Positions 5,507 through 7,313 of a stretch of 7,313 nt of DNA are shown here, in pieces. The position numbers and the translations under genes are program-made. Below the pieces are notes generated by a model, which was not told the origin of the DNA, did no database searches, and saw only the letters and a list, made by a program, of their open reading frames with translations. The DNA comes from Armatimonadota bacterium (GTDB taxonomy: Bacteria; Armatimonadota; UBA10988; DTZQ01): assembly GCA_012961305.1 (NCBI GenBank), contig DTZQ01000108.1:1-7313 (forward strand). Reading direction: 5' to 3'. Every line of letters begins with the position of its first letter. Positions within the stretch are counted from its first letter, which is position 1.

Positions 5507-6381
5507 AACTGTGCGGCACCCTGCCGGTCATTCCCACTCCTTTGCGGGATAATAAGGTAGATTACGAAAGCCTGGAACGCCTGCTGGCCCACCTGTTCCC
5601 CGCGCTGGAAGGGTGTACCATTTTGGGAGGCACGGGAGAATGTGCTTCCCTGACCCTGCCAGAGCGGTTGGAAGTGACCCGGTTCGTACTGGCCAATGCC
5701 CCCAAGGACAAGGCCATTGTGGTAGGCATCAGCCACACCAGCCTGCCGGAGATGATTGCCCTCGGTCAAGCCGCAGCGGAGGAAGGAGCGGCGGGGGTGC
5801 TGGTATCCGCACCCTACTACTTCCCCAACTCGTTCCCCATGCTGTGCCACTTCCTCCAACAGTTAGACGCGGCCCTGGAGATGCCCCTCGTCCTTTACGA
5901 CAACCCCTATGTGACCAAAACCTTCCTGCGAACGGAGGAACTGCTACGACTGGCAGAGGCCTGCCCCCACCTACGGCACGTGAAAATTACCGACCTGGAC
6001 CTGAGCAAAATCCCCCGTCTCAAGGCCGAAAGCGACCTGGGGGTGTTCTGCGGCGAGGATGCCGTAACTTTCCGCAGTCTGCTGCTGGGAGTGGACGGGA
6101 GCATGATTATCGTTCCCAGTATATTTCCCCGAACCTTTCAAGAGGTCGTGCGGCTATTGGCTGTGGGCGACCGGGCAGGGGCTTTTCACCTCTACTGTCG
6201 GCGCGTGCTGCCCTTAATTCACCTCCTGGGTTTGGGCGAGGAAATCGCCAACGCTAAAGCGATTTTCCACTACCTGGGCCTGTTCCGCACCCCGGAGGTG
6301 CGCCCGCCTCTCCTGCCCGCTTCCCCGGAACGCAGGCAGGAACTCATCCTGGCCTATGAGGAGTGTTGCGCGGAAGGATAG
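5503..6381 (+). CDS. Dihydrodipicolinate synthase/N-acetylneuraminate lyase family aldolase
   Basis: This 292-aa protein has the usual length of the DapA/NanA superfamily of class I (Schiff-base) aldolases. Motifs are GGTGECASLT (42-51), PYYFP (104-108), YDNP with Tyr132, Lys161 in HVKITD as the expected Schiff-base lysine, FCGED and GVDGSMIIVPS. It is probably not the lysine-pathway enzyme. DapA's GTTGE is GGTGE here, so the Thr44 of the proton relay is Gly43, and the Arg that follows YNVPS in DapA (Arg138) is Val137. A 2-keto-acid lyase or hydro-lyase acting on a sugar acid or similar is more likely; the substrate is unknown. GTG 5503 overlaps the previous stop as GTGA, and GGAGGGG lies 8-9 nt upstream, so translation is probably coupled. 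It is the last gene of the operon. Confidence 0.9.
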   Translation: MKLCGTLPVIPTPLRDNKVDYESLERLLAHLFPALEGCTILGGTGECASLTLPERLEVTRFVLANAPKDKAIVVGISHTSLPEMIALGQAAAEEGAAGVLVSAPYYFPNSFPMLCHFLQQLDAALEMPLVLYDNPYVTKTFLRTEELLRLAEACPHLRHVKITDLDLSKIPRLKAESDLGVFCGEDAVTFRSLLLGVDGSMIIVPSIFPRTFQEVVRLLAVGDRAGAFHLYCRRVLPLIHLLGLGEEIANAKAIFHYLGLFRTPEVRPPLLPASPERRQELILAYEECCAEG

Positions 6382-6393
6382 CCTTCTCGCCCA

Positions 6394-6405
6394 GAGTTCG
6401 AACTC
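6394..6405. repeat. Perfect 12-bp palindrome GAGTTCGAACTC
   Basis: This self-complementary 12-mer starts 13 nt after the stop of the aldolase gene. It resembles a tRNA T-loop (TTCGAAC), but the flanking bases cannot form a 5-bp T stem on either strand. It could be a protein-binding site or chance. Confidence 0.3.
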
Positions 6406-6423
6406 GGGGCTGCCTCTGCCAAA

Positions 6424-6458
6424 CCAACGGAAGTTGGCTCCGTCGGTTTCCCACCGAC
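6424..6458. terminator. Paired hairpins between convergent genes, possible bidirectional terminator
   Basis: Two perfect hairpins lie in tandem in the 118-nt gap between the operon end (6381) and the stop of the opposing glycosyltransferase (6500). They are CCAAC-GGAA-GTTGG (6424-6437) and GTCGGT-TTCCC-ACCGAC (6442-6458). The outer ACCAA (6423-6427) can also pair with TTGGT (6459-6463) to close a larger structure. No U-tract follows on either strand, so this is not a classical intrinsic terminator. The position fits transcript-end formation or RNA 3'-end stabilisation for both converging units. Confidence 0.4.
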
Positions 6459-6499
6459 TTGGTAACCTTAGCCCAAGATTTCAATGTACCGAAAAGAGT

Positions 6500-7313
6500 T
6501 CACTCAAGCCCTGGAAACGCCGACGGCTCAGGGGCAGGGAAGCGAATTTCCCACACCCACAGGCCCTGCTCTGCGAAGAGGGGCACGAGTTGACCCGCAT
6601 CCAGAGCCTCTCGTAAGTAACCCACCCAGCGGTCTGAAGCCGTGCGCCAGGGGAAGAACATCTCGTTGACTAAGATGTGGGTCGCCCCCAATTCCTCCCC
6701 AAAATAGCGCAGCATTTCCTCCGCCGAGAGGAACTGTTCGTAGGGAATGAGAGTGCTGTGGTACGGCTCGCCCCACAGGTACTCTCGCTCCAGGTAATAC
6801 CCCCGCGGCTCGCCGTAGAGGATGATTTTGGCCGAGGAGGGCAGGAACTCATTTATGAACCGCTGGGCAGCATAGGACGGAAATACCCGCTGCAAGTAAA
6901 GGTCCCGCGGCTCTCCTCCCAAGACTGGCGGCACAGCCTCCAGAGCAAACAAAGCCCCCACGCCCAGGTGGAGGAGGAAGGTGAGCATTAGCAGAGTCCA
7001 TATTGTCGCCTGGGCATAGCGCGTCAGCCGGGCTGCTCGGTCGGCTCCATAGGCCACCGCCAGGGCCCAAATGGGTAGGGTCGGAATGAGGTAGCGTGTA
7101 TACTGCATGGTGGCGAACCAGAACCCCAACGCTACCGCCGCATAGGTCAGCAGAAATCCCATTACTGAGGTGGCCTCCTGCTCGCTGGAAAGGGACGAGT
7201 TGTCCCCCTCCACCCCTCTCTGCCCGTGGAGAAGGTTGGGAAGGAGTACAGATGGCGAACGGCAAATTGCGGTATCGGCAGCGGCCCGATGGCCCGGTGC
7301 CTGCGCCGGGGTA
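6500..7313 (-). CDS. C-terminal part of a GT-C membrane glycosyltransferase (PMT/ArnT-like), 5' end outside the window
   Basis: Glycosyltransferases of the PMT_2/ArnT (GT39/GT83-like) type move sugars from lipid-phosphate donors on the outer face of the membrane. What is visible is a typical C-terminus: three hydrophobic helices (GFLLTYAAVALGFWFATM, then the YTRYLIPTLPIWALAVAYG stretch, then ATIWTLLMLTFLLHLGVGALF), followed by a soluble domain with KIILYGEPRGYYLEREYLWG, GATHILVNEMFF and a final WVWEIRF. The catalytic first loop is not in view. The frame ends at TGA (6502-6500). The reading frame stays open to the right edge, but beyond about 7205 it is not hydrophobic and crosses a palindromic repeat, so the upstream part may be a loop, an in-frame insertion or a frameshifted segment. 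GTG 7213 is the first in-frame start candidate seen, but it is unlikely to be the true start. The gene converges on the operon. Donor and acceptor are unknown. Confidence 0.75.
   Translation of the reverse strand, partial: TPAQAPGHRAAADTAICRSPSVLLPNLLHGQRGVEGDNSSLSSEQEATSVMGFLLTYAAVALGFWFATMQYTRYLIPTLPIWALAVAYGADRAARLTRYAQATIWTLLMLTFLLHLGVGALFALEAVPPVLGGEPRDLYLQRVFPSYAAQRFINEFLPSSAKIILYGEPRGYYLEREYLWGEPYHSTLIPYEQFLSAEEMLRYFGEELGATHILVNEMFFPWRTASDRWVGYLREALDAGQLVPLFAEQGLWVWEIRFPAPEPSAFPGLE
7204..7246. repeat. CT-rich/GA-rich imperfect palindrome inside the glycosyltransferase frame
   Basis: On the plus strand CCACCCCTCTC (7210-7220) pairs with GAGAAGGTTGG (7229-7239), with two mismatches, around the loop TGCCCGTG. 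It has the look of the dispersed CCCTCTCCC...GGGAGAGGGG palindromes scattered through many environmental genomes. In the minus-strand gene frame it reads LLPNLLHGQRGVEG, a polar stretch unlike its hydrophobic surroundings. Copy number cannot be judged from one window. Confidence 0.35.

Noticed and set aside
6385..6460. tRNA-like TTCGAAC
   Set aside because: The bases flanking the loop do not form a T stem on either strand, and no acceptor, D or anticodon arms can be placed around it.
6849..7265. 138-codon minus-strand frame overlapping the glycosyltransferase
   Set aside because: It is low-complexity Gly/Pro/Arg sequence; the membrane helices and soluble domain lie in the neighbouring frame.
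1..7313. CRISPR array, insertion sequence or defence/toxin-antitoxin genes
   Set aside because: No regularly spaced direct repeats, transposase motifs or terminal inverted repeats were seen; all large frames are assigned to metabolic, envelope or signalling families.

Overview
The window looks like a bacterial chromosome segment, GC-rich in its genes, with strong GGAGG-type ribosome sites, GTG starts and tightly packed cistrons. I cannot name the organism. A leader motif upstream of murQ (GCAGGAGGATTT ... CGAAAAATAT) reminds me of dispersed intergenic motifs in thermophilic clostridial Firmicutes. A CT/GA-rich palindrome near the right edge would equally suit Chloroflexota or Armatimonadota. 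Firmicutes-like is only a weak lean.

Layout. Positions 1-920 (minus) hold almost all of murQ, the N-acetylmuramic acid 6-phosphate etherase, cut by the left edge. Positions 921-1173 are a divergent regulatory region with two sigma70-type promoters back to back: TTGATT-17-TACAAT toward murQ and the perfect consensus TTGACA-17-TATAAT toward the right. The -35 boxes are 2 bp apart and a dyad covers the rightward one. Positions 1174-6381 (plus) are a compact four-gene operon with junctions of 16 nt, 12 nt and a 4-nt GTGA overlap. Its genes are (1) a DSD1/D-threonine aldolase-like PLP enzyme, (2) an Eis-like two-domain GNAT acetyltransferase, (3) a 678-aa membrane protein made of a degenerate Ser/Thr kinase domain, one transmembrane helix, a FecR domain and a C-terminal region that may resemble a pseudopilin head, and (4) a DapA/NanA-superfamily Schiff-base aldolase. 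Positions 6382-6499 separate convergent genes and contain a 12-bp palindrome and two hairpins. From 6500 to the right edge (minus) lies the C-terminal part of a GT-C (PMT/ArnT-like) membrane glycosyltransferase.

How the genes may work together. MurQ recycles MurNAc-6-phosphate from the cell wall. The divergent operon pairs two enzymes of D-amino-acid and 2-keto-acid type chemistry with an acetyltransferase and a membrane-spanning sensor-like protein. A shared role in sensing or remodelling envelope amino acids or amino sugars is possible but is inference from neighbourhood only. The most unusual object is the third operon gene. Its kinase domain lacks the VAIK lysine (Arg), the DFG aspartate (Asn) and the catalytic-loop lysine (Thr), yet keeps the glycine-rich loop, so it looks like an ATP-binding pseudokinase coupled across the membrane to a FecR domain.
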